Positions 42,601 through 51,292 are shown, counted from the first letter of the stretch. The stretch is DNA of 64,000 nucleotides from DATEHG01 sp041691295 (GCA_041691295.1 JBEPVA010000001.1:1-64000), one strand, 5' to 3'. The notes: generated by a model from the letters alone, not told the origin. Made by a program: numbers and translations.

Positions 42601-44414
42601 TTGGTACTGTCATGGTAGAACCAGGTCTTGGTGCCCAACCCCAAGTGCATTGACCGAGTGGGCTGCCCGAACCGGTCCACCCAGAAGGTGACGGCATCGG
42701 ACAGCCCGCTCAGGGGGCCATCATATTGAGTCGTCAGCCCCAGGCTATCGGTCGTCAGGGCCAGTGCCCCCAGCCCGTTCTCGTCCCAATTCGTGATATA
42801 CGAGGTCTGGAACTGAGCCCCGGCTGAATCAGCCTGCACCTCCACCTTGGTCAGTCTGGCGGAGTTGGCATAGGTGAACCTGGTGACTGCGGTATCAGCC
42901 AGGGTGGTATGCGCCTGTCTGGGATAGGACCGCCAGGTCATCCGGCCACCGGCGTCGTACCCGAACCGAGTGGTGTCGGTGGCACCCGGCTGAATCAGGC
43001 TGGTCAGCCGGCCACTTGCGATCGTCGCCTTGAGCTGTCGCCCGGTCGGATCGGTAATCCCCTGGAACACCGCCGTCCCGCTCCATTGCAGCGTGTATTT
43101 CAGGGAGTCGGTGCCGTTCGGCGGCACCACGATCGAAATCAGACGGGTTTGGCCATTGACGGTGCCCCAGTTGAAGGTGGTCACCGCCTTGGCACGATTC
43201 GTCGTTGACCGGTGACGCCCGGTCGGGTCGAATCGGACCGATGCGCCATGCTTGAGGTTGCGGAGATACCACTTGCCCCCGGTGCCGGTGTAGTAGATCA
43301 GGCTATCGGGCGCATCCCCCGGCGCCGCCTGGAATACGGTGTCCCCCGGCAGTTTCTTGCTGTAGACGCGCAGCGAGCCATCGCCCGCTGCCCAGATGCG
43401 CTTCGTCGAGTCCCCTGGGACGGTCAGGATCTGCTCCACACCCAGGAGCGACCATCCCTGCCCGTACTCGCTGGCCGAGCGATTCAGCACCAGAACTTTG
43501 CCGGTGGCGGTATCGATCCTCGGACCCGACGCATAGGTATTCGTGACGATGAGCGTGTCGGGATAGTAGCCAGTCGCAATCCCCGTCATCGATCGACCGA
43601 AGACGACCTGTTGGGAATCTGACCACGGCGCGCAAGGCGAGCCGGTGCAATTCGAATTGTAGGCCGGCGGGGCCATGAAGAACGAGTCCTTGAGCCCCGC
43701 CAGTTTCAGCACTCCGATGACATTGGTCGGCAATGCGATGGTGCTGGCCTCCACCACCCGCGCGGGCACCAGCACCAGCCCGACCGCAGCCGCGGAGTTA
43801 TAGTAGAGGGTGGGACTCCGGTCCTTGCCGAGAGTCCGGTAGGCTGGCAGGCTGGCGGTCACGAAGAGATCTCCACACGAAATCCCCGCACTCTCCCCGG
43901 CGCCGAGCGTCAGGCAGAGACCCCGATCAACGTTGGCCACATTGGTATCGACCAGCCGGATCGACGCGTACCCGCTCGCGGCCACGACAATGGTCCGCGA
44001 TCGGTTGGGCCCGCCGGCATCGTTCACGGAGACCGAGGCACCGGCGTATCCGGAACCCGTGGTCGCTGAGGTGGCATAGGTGATGGTAAGGGTGATGACC
44101 TGACCCGCGGTCAACGTCGCCGTGGCGGGCGTCACCGAGCTGCAGGTCACGGGGCCGCTCTGGACGCAGCTCATATCCACCGACCGGCCGCCGGTCGACA
44201 CATTCTTGATCTGTTCCTGAAAGGTGAACGGTCCCGAACTCGGCAGGCGGTTGGGCTCGTATTGCGGCGTGCCACCCACGAAAACCACGTCATCGCCGAG
44301 GGCGTTGGTGTGAACTTGTGCGGCAATCGGTCCTGGCGCCAAGGCAATAAGAAGCCCCAAGAGCCTCAGCGAGACCCCACCAGACCAGACGGGTCCGCCC
44401 GCGCGACGTGTCAT
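39681..44414 (-). CDS. RHS-repeat protein with zincin-like C-terminal tip
   Basis: A 1577-aa secreted protein. A signal peptide (LLIALAPGPIAAQ) is followed by an Ig-like/adhesion region, then about 1100 residues of YD/RHS repeats (for example FGYDAGGRMTWRSYP, YRYDSVGNLQVTW), which form a large beta-cage. The conserved core ends in RNRAYDSRTGRWLQEDPLG, LNLYQFNGNNP and DPFGLKL. The variable tip of about 140 residues contains LGHETAHAL and ENIIRAELG, an HExxH-type zincin signature. RHS proteins deliver C-terminal toxins to rivals by cage-mediated autoproteolysis and secretion. Here the toxin is probably a metallopeptidase. A GGAG six bases upstream sets the start. Confidence 0.9.
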   Translation of the reverse strand: MTRRAGGPVWSGGVSLRLLGLLIALAPGPIAAQVHTNALGDDVVFVGGTPQYEPNRLPSSGPFTFQEQIKNVSTGGRSVDMSCVQSGPVTCSSVTPATATLTAGQVITLTITYATSATTGSGYAGASVSVNDAGGPNRSRTIVVAASGYASIRLVDTNVANVDRGLCLTLGAGESAGISCGDLFVTASLPAYRTLGKDRSPTLYYNSAAAVGLVLVPARVVEASTIALPTNVIGVLKLAGLKDSFFMAPPAYNSNCTGSPCAPWSDSQQVVFGRSMTGIATGYYPDTLIVTNTYASGPRIDTATGKVLVLNRSASEYGQGWSLLGVEQILTVPGDSTKRIWAAGDGSLRVYSKKLPGDTVFQAAPGDAPDSLIYYTGTGGKWYLRNLKHGASVRFDPTGRHRSTTNRAKAVTTFNWGTVNGQTRLISIVVPPNGTDSLKYTLQWSGTAVFQGITDPTGRQLKATIASGRLTSLIQPGATDTTRFGYDAGGRMTWRSYPRQAHTTLADTAVTRFTYANSARLTKVEVQADSAGAQFQTSYITNWDENGLGALALTTDSLGLTTQYDGPLSGLSDAVTFWVDRFGQPTRSMHLGLGTKTWFYHDSTKTPALVTKVVYPHPTTAGATGRVIRMSWNARGNLTQVKDSTKALDGRGNRTSTYAYDTVSTSLVPDSPKSVTDPMGRVTSFFYDSLGFLEHTLDPRTHITKYAVHGAGLNRGVLDSVVDKSVTTWSQYFGTTSVIDQTVRFRYDSVGNLQVTWDAAGMATGYVNDNVGRALDIYDPAEMRTSYKYDALNRVTQARAVTKPVPNYLIPSALASLSTCNAAQVICTLNEWSQDTIPDSLITNYTQGRVGITQVSDPRAVARTYRRDARALLSSEQDDYGASNISFYSTDGLLQTTTLRTGQVIHFSYDASGRLMSRWFGSVTRNSLTTPGDTTNYTYDLIGRVLTTQNRNAKLIQTYFADGALKSKIIASTSAFAPIDTIRYTYDLGGARTSMYHAIQSNDFNNHNPVRDSLAYGYYSQGDLYTITTFLDLVRGNTAAWATSQTFTFIPDELGRRDSIYYPVRHMVVAYDHDIRGVVRRVVSLPGDPPPASNMHGDILKFSLSDNRDAIGRLTNRVMTCDRAQTWMGSECHTSSSLNENDDYLYNWRNMLTKQQSRLDYVSQWKQYDASGNMVWSKDSGGAYVDLKNFQVATGHNRVLSMADSTSGVPRYPLILMSYDANGAREIDSAHAGGGGAGLDTRSRIQFYDASGRMSGMAWAETNLAFNTTGLNSCQYYPDGQLSNPCGAAPKLAYDGDNVAGIFATRVYQVIQGPGLDDPLMAVGQYPVVGSFPEWRTYYFVTDGQGRLLASSDSTGNLQSNPDNNGTVSGWQYSGGTSNSTSFAAGRMNIPQTPEVSMFRNRAYDSRTGRWLQEDPLGVSGGLNLYQFNGNNPAMYTDPFGLKLDVEAGAQMYVDLCRQKSGTCNANLAKLEKSKIVYHIVELGPKDPLPRGKFSGATSGQVVHNQVEIQIKPSDFAGSEGRIHVKVDGVIVLGHETAHALTVTSAGTGCTDGDPCTLANENIIRAELGPEYGQRQP

Positions 44415-44711
44415 AAGGAACTCCGATGGGAGGCGGTGGAGGAACCGGGCCGCTCAGCCACTCATCCGGCCAAGCACGACAGACCGCACATTCAGTTGAC
44501 TCACGAATCGACGCCACGATATTGCGTCGTGAGCCTCCGGAGAACAACTACCGTCGATGGTAGGGAAGAAAAACCGAACAAGATGCCATTCCGAGAACAG
44601 CGGCGGGAGCAGGATTTTTCGTCGTTCCAGGGCTTCCGGGATCAGGCCATCTCACTCTCTGCGAAACCCGGCTGGCGGAATCTGCGCCGATAATCACAGG
44701 AGCTCCTCTTC
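44415..44711. other. Gap between the divergent RHS and NTF2-like genes
   Basis: About 300 bases carry the start region of the RHS gene on one side and the ribosome binding site of the next gene on the other. I see no supported ORF, repeat array or clear promoter. It presumably contains the divergent promoters. Confidence 0.5.
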
Positions 44712-45101
44712 ATGGCAACCACCACCGACCAGAACAAGCAGAACGTCTGGGCCTTCTACGACCTGGCCTTCAACCAGCAGCAGCCCGAGCAGGCGGTCCA
44801 GCGCTACCTCGGCGCCAGCTACAAGCAGCACAACCCGATGGCCGCCGATGGACCCGAGCCGTTCATCGGCTTCGTCCGCTGGATCACCGGTGAGAATCCC
44901 AAGCTGCGATTCGAGAAAAAGCGGATCATCGCCGAAGGGGATCTGGTCACGGTGCACTCACACCTGGTCCCGGCCCCCGGCGCCCGCGGCACCGCGGTCA
45001 TGGACATCTTCCGGCTGGACGGGGACGGCAAGATCGTGGAGCACTGGGATGTGCTGCAGGAGGTGCCCGAGACGGCCAAGAACGGCAATACGATGTTCTA
45101 G
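44712..45101 (+). CDS. SnoaL-like/NTF2-fold protein
   Basis: A 129-aa protein of the SnoaL-like (NTF2) class. It has the cone-shaped fold motifs FYDLAFNQQQPEQAVQRYLG, SYKQHNPMAADGPEPFIGFV and IVEHWDVLQEVP, typical of the small polyketide-cyclase-like group, and no separate catalytic signature. The function is unknown. AGGAG lies nine bases before the ATG. It is not in an operon with its neighbours. Confidence 0.82.
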   Translation: MATTTDQNKQNVWAFYDLAFNQQQPEQAVQRYLGASYKQHNPMAADGPEPFIGFVRWITGENPKLRFEKKRIIAEGDLVTVHSHLVPAPGARGTAVMDIFRLDGDGKIVEHWDVLQEVPETAKNGNTMF

Positions 45102-45134
45102 GAGCGCCCGTTAGCGGCAGTTAATCGTGCAGGG

Positions 45135-46292
45135 CTAGTTCGGAGGAAAGGCGAAGGCGCGGATCAGATACTTCGTGAAATAGTCTGTATAGAGGTAGTA
45201 AAAACGCTGCAGCATCGCGAATGCGATGCCGAGGAACAGTGGTGGGATAACAAGAAGCGCGAAACGCTCATCCACTGAAGTCCCACCAAGTAGGTCACCT
45301 TGGGAATACCACCAGATGAGTCCGTATAGGAAGGCAAGGTAGAACGCAGTCGCGATGTTCCTGGCAAAGCTGTATAACCGCAACCAGTTCAGCAGCGCCG
45401 GTACAGTTGCCGGATCGGACCGGCGCAAAAATATGAAGGCATTCCAGAAGGCGGAAGAGCCGTCACCGGTCCAGGCCGCACCAAGGAGCTTTGAAAGATT
45501 CTCGACAAATTTCTCCTGCGTGAGAGAATCGATCAAGCGAGTACTTTCTGATGCTGCGCCCAAGATCCTGGTAATCACCCGAGAAGGCCAAGAAAATGCA
45601 CGTAAGGCCGTCCGCGCGGCCAATAGGGCCCAGTTCGCGATAGACAACTGAAGAAGCTGCGCCCGCCTATAGGAATCAGCCGTTGAGAAAAGCTTCGTTA
45701 TCCCCCTACACACAATCGCAGCTACAAGGACTATTGCAAGCACGAGAGCGGTCGTTTGAATCGGGTCTCCATTCCAAGTTGGCAGCAAATTCTCAAGGGG
45801 CGCCGGGATCAGGACCCTAAGCGGCTTGGCACTCGCTGGGCTGAGGTAGCGAACCACAAGATAGAAATTCAACCAGAACATCATCCCACGGTAGAAGTCA
45901 CGGCCGTCGAGCTGGTCTTGGCTTGGCTTGTCTCTCCCCAAGAATTGAAGTATCGGGTACCCGTGTCCTTTCGCGATGTACATGCGGTCAATTGTTATTG
46001 CGGAAATAGATGCAATCACGTGGCCGACGACGTAGGCGAGTAGAAGCAGTGAACCAACGATCAGGGCGTCGGTGAGCCAGGAGCTACTTGTGTTAACTAA
46101 GAAAAGCGCACCAACCGTGGAGTAGAGGGGCGTCTTAGGCGCACAGTGTGCTGCACAGACGTGTGCCGCCGCAAGCCATTCGAAGGCCGTCACACACGCA
46201 AGAAAACACGCCCCCGGAACGAAGTATCCAAGGACGTCATACGCGTCAAACGGAGATTTGGCCGCTGAAATAGCCGAGTCGTCTGTACTCAA
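45135..46292 (-). CDS. Polytopic membrane protein of unknown function, lower GC
   Basis: A 385-aa protein with about six to seven transmembrane helices (VLGYFVPGACFLACVTAFEW, ALIVGSLLLLAYVVGHVIASIS, LVLAIVLVAAIVCRG, FLAFLYGLIWWY-like near the end) and a large middle loop. No family is recognised. Codon use and GC are clearly lower than those of the flanking genes. It lies 58 bases downstream of the small membrane protein gene at 46350-46640 and is probably cotranscribed with it. Confidence 0.65.
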   Translation of the reverse strand: MSTDDSAISAAKSPFDAYDVLGYFVPGACFLACVTAFEWLAAAHVCAAHCAPKTPLYSTVGALFLVNTSSSWLTDALIVGSLLLLAYVVGHVIASISAITIDRMYIAKGHGYPILQFLGRDKPSQDQLDGRDFYRGMMFWLNFYLVVRYLSPASAKPLRVLIPAPLENLLPTWNGDPIQTTALVLAIVLVAAIVCRGITKLFSTADSYRRAQLLQLSIANWALLAARTALRAFSWPSRVITRILGAASESTRLIDSLTQEKFVENLSKLLGAAWTGDGSSAFWNAFIFLRRSDPATVPALLNWLRLYSFARNIATAFYLAFLYGLIWWYSQGDLLGGTSVDERFALLVIPPLFLGIAFAMLQRFYYLYTDYFTKYLIRAFAFPPN

Positions 46293-46349
46293 GCAGGGGT
46301 CCTGTTGATGACAGCCGAGTGTGATCAGTCTCGGACTTGCTCGATCCGA

Positions 46350-46640
46350 TTACTCGACCTTGGGCACGTTTCCCAAATTGTCATTGGATCGATCGAGAAT
46401 TCGACGATACACATTGTGTGCGATTGGCCAGGACATGCCACCTGTCACGAGTCCTATTGGGCCACTCAACAAGCTGCCAAGCACAGCAAAGAGAAGCGCC
46501 CCTCCAGCGATATCCGCTGCAGAGGACGGGGTGGGGCCCATAAGCGAGCGTTGAGTTTCGATTGGTTTCGAACCAGTACCAGGGCCCGAGGTACTTGCAG
46601 TCGAACCAGTGGAGGGCTTATCGATGAGGCCGGTAGCCAT
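46350..46640 (-). CDS. Small Gly-rich membrane protein
   Basis: A 96-aa protein with a Ser/Thr/Gly-rich N-terminus and one Gly-rich hydrophobic segment (GGALLFAVLGSLLSGPIGLV), followed by a charged tail. GGGAG six bases before the ATG at 46640 gives the start, although the frame is open to 46745. No family is recognised. It sits just upstream of the polytopic membrane gene and shares its lower GC. Confidence 0.6.
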   Translation of the reverse strand: MATGLIDKPSTGSTASTSGPGTGSKPIETQRSLMGPTPSSAADIAGGALLFAVLGSLLSGPIGLVTGGMSWPIAHNVYRRILDRSNDNLGNVPKVE

Positions 46641-46826
46641 ACATTGCTCCCGAATGATCCTGTGAGAACGCTCAGAGAAACGCGGGGCCCCCAATAATGG
46701 GGTGCCGGCCAAGATTCCGAAAGGGTAAGGGGGTATCGTCGACACGTCCGGCGATCAAGCGCCCAGGTTGTCCCCAATTTGGGCGCCTTGTAGGTCCCCC
46801 ATCCCCAATTGGGTTTAGGAGTTGGT

Positions 46827-47444
46827 TCAGACCGTGGCCGTCGAATGCCGCCGCCGTGCCACCTGGTCCCCGATGGCCCGCAGATCGACCATGGCTCTGG
46901 CATACGGACGGAGCTGTTCGGAGACGATGTCCAGGTTGCCGATCAGGAGCACCTTCACGTTGTCATGCTCCACCAGGTGCTGCACCACCTCGGCAAAGTC
47001 ACCGTCGCCGGCAGCCAGGAGCAGCGTGGTCCAGCCCCGCCTGGCATGGGACCGCACCAGGTGGAATGCAAAGCCGATATCGGCCGCCTTCTGATGAATG
47101 AATTCGTAGGGCACCCCGGACTGGGGATGCACCACCGTGCCGCCACCCATGCCAAGCGGCCAGTTCAGCCGGCGCTTCTCGGAGGGATACAGCTTGACCC
47201 GGAGCCCTGGCCCGTTGGGCGGCGGAAAGGCCAGGGCGTTGTGAAAGGCGCTCTGCCGGGCGGACAGCGGATCGCCCTCGGCGTGGAAGTAATAGGCATC
47301 CTCGATGCCGTCGGGGGTACCCGCCGCGGCACACTGCGATTCGAGATACTGCCGGAGCTTCAGGTAATCGAGGTGATCATTGCGCTGGAGCCTGCTCCAG
47401 CAACGATGCACAAAAGCGCCATCGACGAACCATGCCACCGACAT
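46827..47444 (-). CDS. NYN-domain (PIN-like) protein
   Basis: The 205-aa product matches the NYN/LabA-type nuclease fold: Asp in AWFVDGAFVHR, the second acidic cluster near DAYYFHAEGD and the C-terminal Asp pair in LAAGDGDFAEVV. NYN proteins are PIN-like ribonucleases, and the three acidic sites argue that the active site is intact. GGGAG seven bases before the ATG at 47444 favours this start over the upstream one. The RNA target is unknown. Confidence 0.82.
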   Translation of the reverse strand: MSVAWFVDGAFVHRCWSRLQRNDHLDYLKLRQYLESQCAAAGTPDGIEDAYYFHAEGDPLSARQSAFHNALAFPPPNGPGLRVKLYPSEKRRLNWPLGMGGGTVVHPQSGVPYEFIHQKAADIGFAFHLVRSHARRGWTTLLLAAGDGDFAEVVQHLVEHDNVKVLLIGNLDIVSEQLRPYARAMVDLRAIGDQVARRRHSTATV

Positions 47445-47529
47445 GACGCCGCTCCCTGGGGGGTCGAACCGTCCGACCGGATATGTATACGGGTTATCTA
47501 GCTGGTACACCGGAGGGAGCTCAACTGCT

Positions 47530-47548
47530 GGCCGGCAGGGCGCCGGCC
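47530..47548 (-). terminator. Hairpin after the DUF116 gene
   Basis: GGCCGGC (47530-47536) and GCCGGCC (47542-47548) form a 7-bp stem with a 5-nt loop, five bases past the leftward stop at 47553. No long T tract follows. Confidence 0.45.
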
Positions 47549-47552
47549 CCGA

Positions 47553-48353
47553 TCAGGCGACGTACGACTTGACCCACTGCTCCAGCTGGGCCAGGTCCAG
47601 CCCGGCATCCTTGCAGGGGCCGCTGGGCAGGGTCATGGTCAGCCCCAGGACCGGCACCTTTCCGGCCACATCGTGCAGACCGCTGACCATATCCCGCTCG
47701 CAGGCCACGGCCACCACCGCCCGGGGCCGCCGCTCCCGGATAACCCGGCGGGCCAGCTGGCCCCGGGTGGCCACGAAGACCGGCACCTCGTACTTGCCGG
47801 CAATGGCCAGCACCCCATCGAGTGCCGCCTTGGACAGGCAGCGCGGAATCAGCAGCAGCAGTTCCCCCCGTCCCACCTTCCGCCCCCGCTCGGCGGCCAG
47901 TGCGTTGTAGACCTTGACCGAAGCGTTCTCCACCCAGTCTCGACGTCCGAAACGCTCGGCAACCCGCGAGGTGAGCCGCATCAACCGGAGAAAGGGACCA
48001 CGCTCGGCCAGCCGCTCGGGCAGCAGCGGATGACGAAACGCAAAGGAGAGCACCAGCAGCAACCACCAGAGCCAGAGCAGTCCGCTGATTACTCCGAGCG
48101 AAATCCAGGCTACCGATGGGAGTATGGGATTGAGGAGCGCCAGCCGAGGGGCGAGCAGGAACAGTACGAGTGCGGCCAGGCCGAGGGCGGTCGCCATGGC
48201 GGCGGCGGACCAGAGGAAGAAGAGAGGCGGCGCCGAATCGTAATTGCCGCCATCGGGAAGGGGCTGACCGTCCCACTCGTCCCATTCGTGGCCGAGCCGG
48301 CGGTCAACGTCGATATGGATGAGCTGGGCCCGGGGTGCGCTGTCGGTTGTCAC
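47553..48353 (-). CDS. DUF116 family membrane protein
   Basis: The 266-aa product has two N-terminal transmembrane helices followed by the DUF116 domain, whose conserved motifs LLLLIPRCLS, VPVFVATRGQLARRVI, VVAVACERDMVSG and LPSGPCKDAGLD are all present. The Cys residues in RCLS, ACERD and GPCKD may bind a metal or cluster. The function of DUF116 is unknown. Confidence 0.88.
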   Translation of the reverse strand: MTTDSAPRAQLIHIDVDRRLGHEWDEWDGQPLPDGGNYDSAPPLFFLWSAAAMATALGLAALVLFLLAPRLALLNPILPSVAWISLGVISGLLWLWWLLLVLSFAFRHPLLPERLAERGPFLRLMRLTSRVAERFGRRDWVENASVKVYNALAAERGRKVGRGELLLLIPRCLSKAALDGVLAIAGKYEVPVFVATRGQLARRVIRERRPRAVVAVACERDMVSGLHDVAGKVPVLGLTMTLPSGPCKDAGLDLAQLEQWVKSYVA

Positions 48354-48422
48354 AGGGTGAAAGGGTTTCCCCCAAGCCGTTGCTTGTCAAGGGAGAATCG
48401 GGCCGCCTAGCTTTCCTTATAT

Positions 48423-50081
48423 ATGCCGAGACCACCAATACTTCGGGGTTTGTTCCGGAATGACCCCCGGGCCAGGGCCGCGTACTCCGAAGGGGCTGGA
48501 ATTCACCGGATCATCCCAGAGGCCATTGCCCGGCCGGCCGACATCGCTGATCTGCAGGCACTGGTGCGCTGGGCGGCCGACCATGCAACCGCGTTGATCC
48601 CGCGCGGCGCCGGCAGCAGCATGGCTGGCGCAGCCATCGGCGAAGGCATCATCGTCGATCTCACGGCCATGGAGCCGCGAGTCCTCACCATCGATCCGAT
48701 CGCTCGCCGGGCGCGGAGTTCCGGCGGAATGACCGTGGCCGAACTCAACTCCAGAGCCGCAGAGCACGGATTGCGGATGCCGGTCGAGCCGTCGAGCAGC
48801 CGCTGGGCCACGCTGGCGGGAGTAGTGGGGACCAATGCTGCCGGCGCCCGAAGCCTCCGCCTGGGCAGCGTCCGCCGCTGGGTCAGGAGTCTGGAGCTGG
48901 TGACCGCCGATGGAGCGATCGACCGCACGACTCGCGATGTGACTGACAAGCCGGCGAGTGGAATCGTCAGTCAATTCGAGCGGCAGACCGCACCCGGCCT
49001 CAGGGCCAGCAGCAATCTGATCGGCCACGCCTTTCCTCACACCCACAAGAACTCGGCTGGCTACGCGCTCGATGCCTGGCTCGAGAGCTGGCAGGCCATT
49101 GACCTGCTGGTCGGCAGTGAAGGAACGCTGGCCGTTACTACTGGAATCGAATGGGAACTCGAACCGATTCCTCCCGCCCGCAGCGCGGTCCGTGTCGCCC
49201 TCGATGACCTGACCACCCTGGGTGACGCCGTCAGCGCCCTGCTGGCGCTCGATCCTTCGGCGATCGAACTGCTCGATCGCACCTTTCTGGACCTGGTTCG
49301 GCAGCACCGCGGCAGCGCCGCACTGCCTGAGCTTTCAGCCGGCACCGAGGCCATCCTGCTGGTCGAGTTCGAGGGCACGACGGGGGAGGCAGTCCGGCAG
49401 CGGGCCCAATCGGCGGTGGCCCTGGTGGCGCCCTGGTCGCGTGATGTGTCGATCGCGCTCACGCCGGCGGCAGAGGAACAGCTCTGGCACCTGCGCCACG
49501 CCGCCAGTCCGATCCTGGCGGGGCTGTCGGAACGGCGCCGCTCGGTCCAGGTCATCGAGGATGGCTGTGTGCCGGTGGCCAGGCTCGGGGCCTACATCGA
49601 AATCGTCCGTGCCGAGGCGCTGGCTCGCGGGCTGCAGGTGGTTATCTTCGGCCACGCCGGAGACGGCAACATCCACGTCAATCTGCTGCCGGACCTCGAC
49701 CGGGCCGACTGGACCCGGCAGCTCACCAGTCTGTTCGAGGCGGTCAATGCCGCCGTGATCCGCCTCGGCGGTACCGTGAGCGGTGAACATGGCGTTGGCC
49801 GGCTCCGGGCCGGATGGATGGAGCGGCAGTACGGGCCTGAGGTCGTGGCACTGTTCCGACAGATCAAGCAGGGGTTCGATCCGCGGGGAATCCTCAATCC
49901 GGGTGTCATCCTGCCGGACGGGCAGCCGCCGATTGCCAGGCTCAAGTTCGACCCCGGTGCCCAGCCGATTCCGGCCGATATCGTCCGGGCACTACGCAGC
50001 ATCGAGCGGGACGGGGGCTATGCCCTGTCCCGGATGGCCATAGCCGACCAGACCACCGACCCTCACCCAGCCGCGTCATGA
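48423..50081 (+). CDS. FAD-linked oxidase (GlcD/D-lactate dehydrogenase type)
   Basis: A 552-aa flavoprotein with the PCMH FAD-binding domain (ALIPRGAGSSMAGAAIGEGI, PSSSRWATLAGVVGTNAAGA) and a C-terminal oxidase domain with FGHAGDGNIHVNLLPDL and VSGEHGVGRL. The family oxidises 2-hydroxy acids such as glycolate or lactate. No Fe-S domain is fused to it. The stop overlaps the thyX start by four bases (ATGA). Confidence 0.88.
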   Translation: MPRPPILRGLFRNDPRARAAYSEGAGIHRIIPEAIARPADIADLQALVRWAADHATALIPRGAGSSMAGAAIGEGIIVDLTAMEPRVLTIDPIARRARSSGGMTVAELNSRAAEHGLRMPVEPSSSRWATLAGVVGTNAAGARSLRLGSVRRWVRSLELVTADGAIDRTTRDVTDKPASGIVSQFERQTAPGLRASSNLIGHAFPHTHKNSAGYALDAWLESWQAIDLLVGSEGTLAVTTGIEWELEPIPPARSAVRVALDDLTTLGDAVSALLALDPSAIELLDRTFLDLVRQHRGSAALPELSAGTEAILLVEFEGTTGEAVRQRAQSAVALVAPWSRDVSIALTPAAEEQLWHLRHAASPILAGLSERRRSVQVIEDGCVPVARLGAYIEIVRAEALARGLQVVIFGHAGDGNIHVNLLPDLDRADWTRQLTSLFEAVNAAVIRLGGTVSGEHGVGRLRAGWMERQYGPEVVALFRQIKQGFDPRGILNPGVILPDGQPPIARLKFDPGAQPIPADIVRALRSIERDGGYALSRMAIADQTTDPHPAAS

Positions 50082-50830
50082 AGATCCTTCGCGATCCCCT
50101 GATCACCCTGCTTGCCCGCCCCCAGTTCATCGAACCGGAGCATCTGCCGGTCCAGTGGAGGGGGGAATCGACCGACGGCGAGCGGCTGGCCGAGTTCGCC
50201 GGCCGGCTCTGCTACATGAGCCAGCACAATCCGGCGGAGCGGACCACCGCGGAGTACCTCGGCAATATCCTCAAGCAGGGGCATGGCTCGGTCTTCGAGC
50301 ATTCGGTCTACGTGCTGCTGATCGAGGGGATTTCGAGGTCCTGCAGCCACGAACTGGTCCGCCACCGGGCCGGATTCGGCTATTCGCAGCTCTCCCAGCG
50401 GTACGTGGACGAGTCTGATGCCGCCTTCGTGATGCCGCCGGCCATTCAGGGGGAGGGCACCATGGAAGACGAGTGGCAGCGGCAGGTCGAGTCAGCCCAG
50501 GCGGCCTATATCCAGGGCGTCGACCGGTTGATGACCAAGTACGAGTGGGTCGAGAGCAAGGTCCATCGCCGGAAGATGGCGCGGGAAGCGGCCAGGAGCG
50601 TGCTGCCCAATGCCACCGAGGTGAAGATCGTGGTCAGCGCCAATGTCCGGGCCTGGCGCACCATGCTCGAACTCCGGCTTGGCGAGGGTGCGGAGCTCGA
50701 GATCAGGCGGATGGCGGTCGCCTGCCTGCGGATGCTGCAGAAGGAGGCGCCTGCCCTGTTTGCCGACTTCGAGATCTACCGGGCGGCGGACGGGACGGAG
50801 TGCGGGAGAGTCGGGTATCACAAAGTCTAG
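50078..50830 (+). CDS. thyX: Flavin-dependent thymidylate synthase
   Basis: The 250-aa product makes dTMP from dUMP using FAD and methylenetetrahydrofolate. The signature RHRAGFGYSQLSQRYVDES corresponds to the ThyX motif, here one residue longer than in many sequences (RHRxxSxxxxSxR). HGSVFEHSVYVLLIEG and ARSVLPNATEVKIVVSANVRAW are the other conserved segments. It overlaps the oxidase gene by four bases. The stop TAG (50828-50830) lies inside a heptamer array. Confidence 0.94.
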   Translation: MKILRDPLITLLARPQFIEPEHLPVQWRGESTDGERLAEFAGRLCYMSQHNPAERTTAEYLGNILKQGHGSVFEHSVYVLLIEGISRSCSHELVRHRAGFGYSQLSQRYVDESDAAFVMPPAIQGEGTMEDEWQRQVESAQAAYIQGVDRLMTKYEWVESKVHRRKMAREAARSVLPNATEVKIVVSANVRAWRTMLELRLGEGAELEIRRMAVACLRMLQKEAPALFADFEIYRAADGTECGRVGYHKV

Positions 50831-50885
50831 AGTCGAGGGTCGAGGAGCCTGTCCCGAGCGCAGCGAGGGATCGAGGGTCGAGCGA
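50825..50885. repeat. Heptamer-like repeat at the thyX stop codon
   Basis: GTCTAGA, GTCGAGG and GTCGAGG (50825-50845) lie in 7-bp register, with a related pair AGGGTCG/AGCG near 50875-50885. Between them lies CCCGAGCGCAGCGAGGG, a short palindromic element found in many high-GC genomes. Confidence 0.65.
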
Positions 50886-51292
50886 AAAATCGGCGGATTG
50901 ACTGAGAAATCACCGCATCGGGGGGCTTCGGAGGTCGAGGTCTCCCGTTTTTTGCATCATTGAGCCTCATCTTGCCGATTTTTCGGAGTTGGAAGCCGTC
51001 TTTCAGGGTGATTCAGGCATTTCGAAGGGTCCGAATCCTACTTTCCCCGATGAAATGATCGATCGCACGACGAAATTTCTTCGAGTTGGAGCCCTGCTTT
51101 TCGCTTCGGACCATCGATTGATCGCCTTTTGAGCGTGAAATGGTCGCAAACTCAACAAAATCAACAACAAAACTATTGTGCGATCAGACACTATTTCTTA
51201 AGTTAGTAGTGCAACAGCTAATGAAGCTCGCGTTCGAGCGCTAACACGCTGATAACTTCGGAACGCGGCGGCCATCCTCAACGAGGGATCGA
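50831..51292. other. AT-richer intergenic region
   Basis: Apart from repeats at the left end and a possible terminator at 50919-50953, about 300 bases (50955-51250) are much poorer in GC than the surroundings. I see no convincing ORF and no match to an RNA family. It likely contains the promoter of the ATP-grasp operon. Confidence 0.5.
50919..50953 (+). terminator. Possible terminator after thyX
   Basis: CGGGGG (50919-50924) pairs with CTCCCG (50942-50947), including one G-T pair, and is followed by six T residues. Confidence 0.4.

Noticed and set aside
44557..45114. Plus-strand frame overlapping the NTF2-like gene
   Set aside because: It is a shadow frame rich in Ser/Arg/Thr. The gene at 44712 has family motifs and a ribosome binding site.
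51003..51191. 62-aa minus-strand ORF in the AT-richer gap
   Set aside because: There is no ribosome binding site and no conserved-looking composition, and it is in a region likely to hold a promoter.
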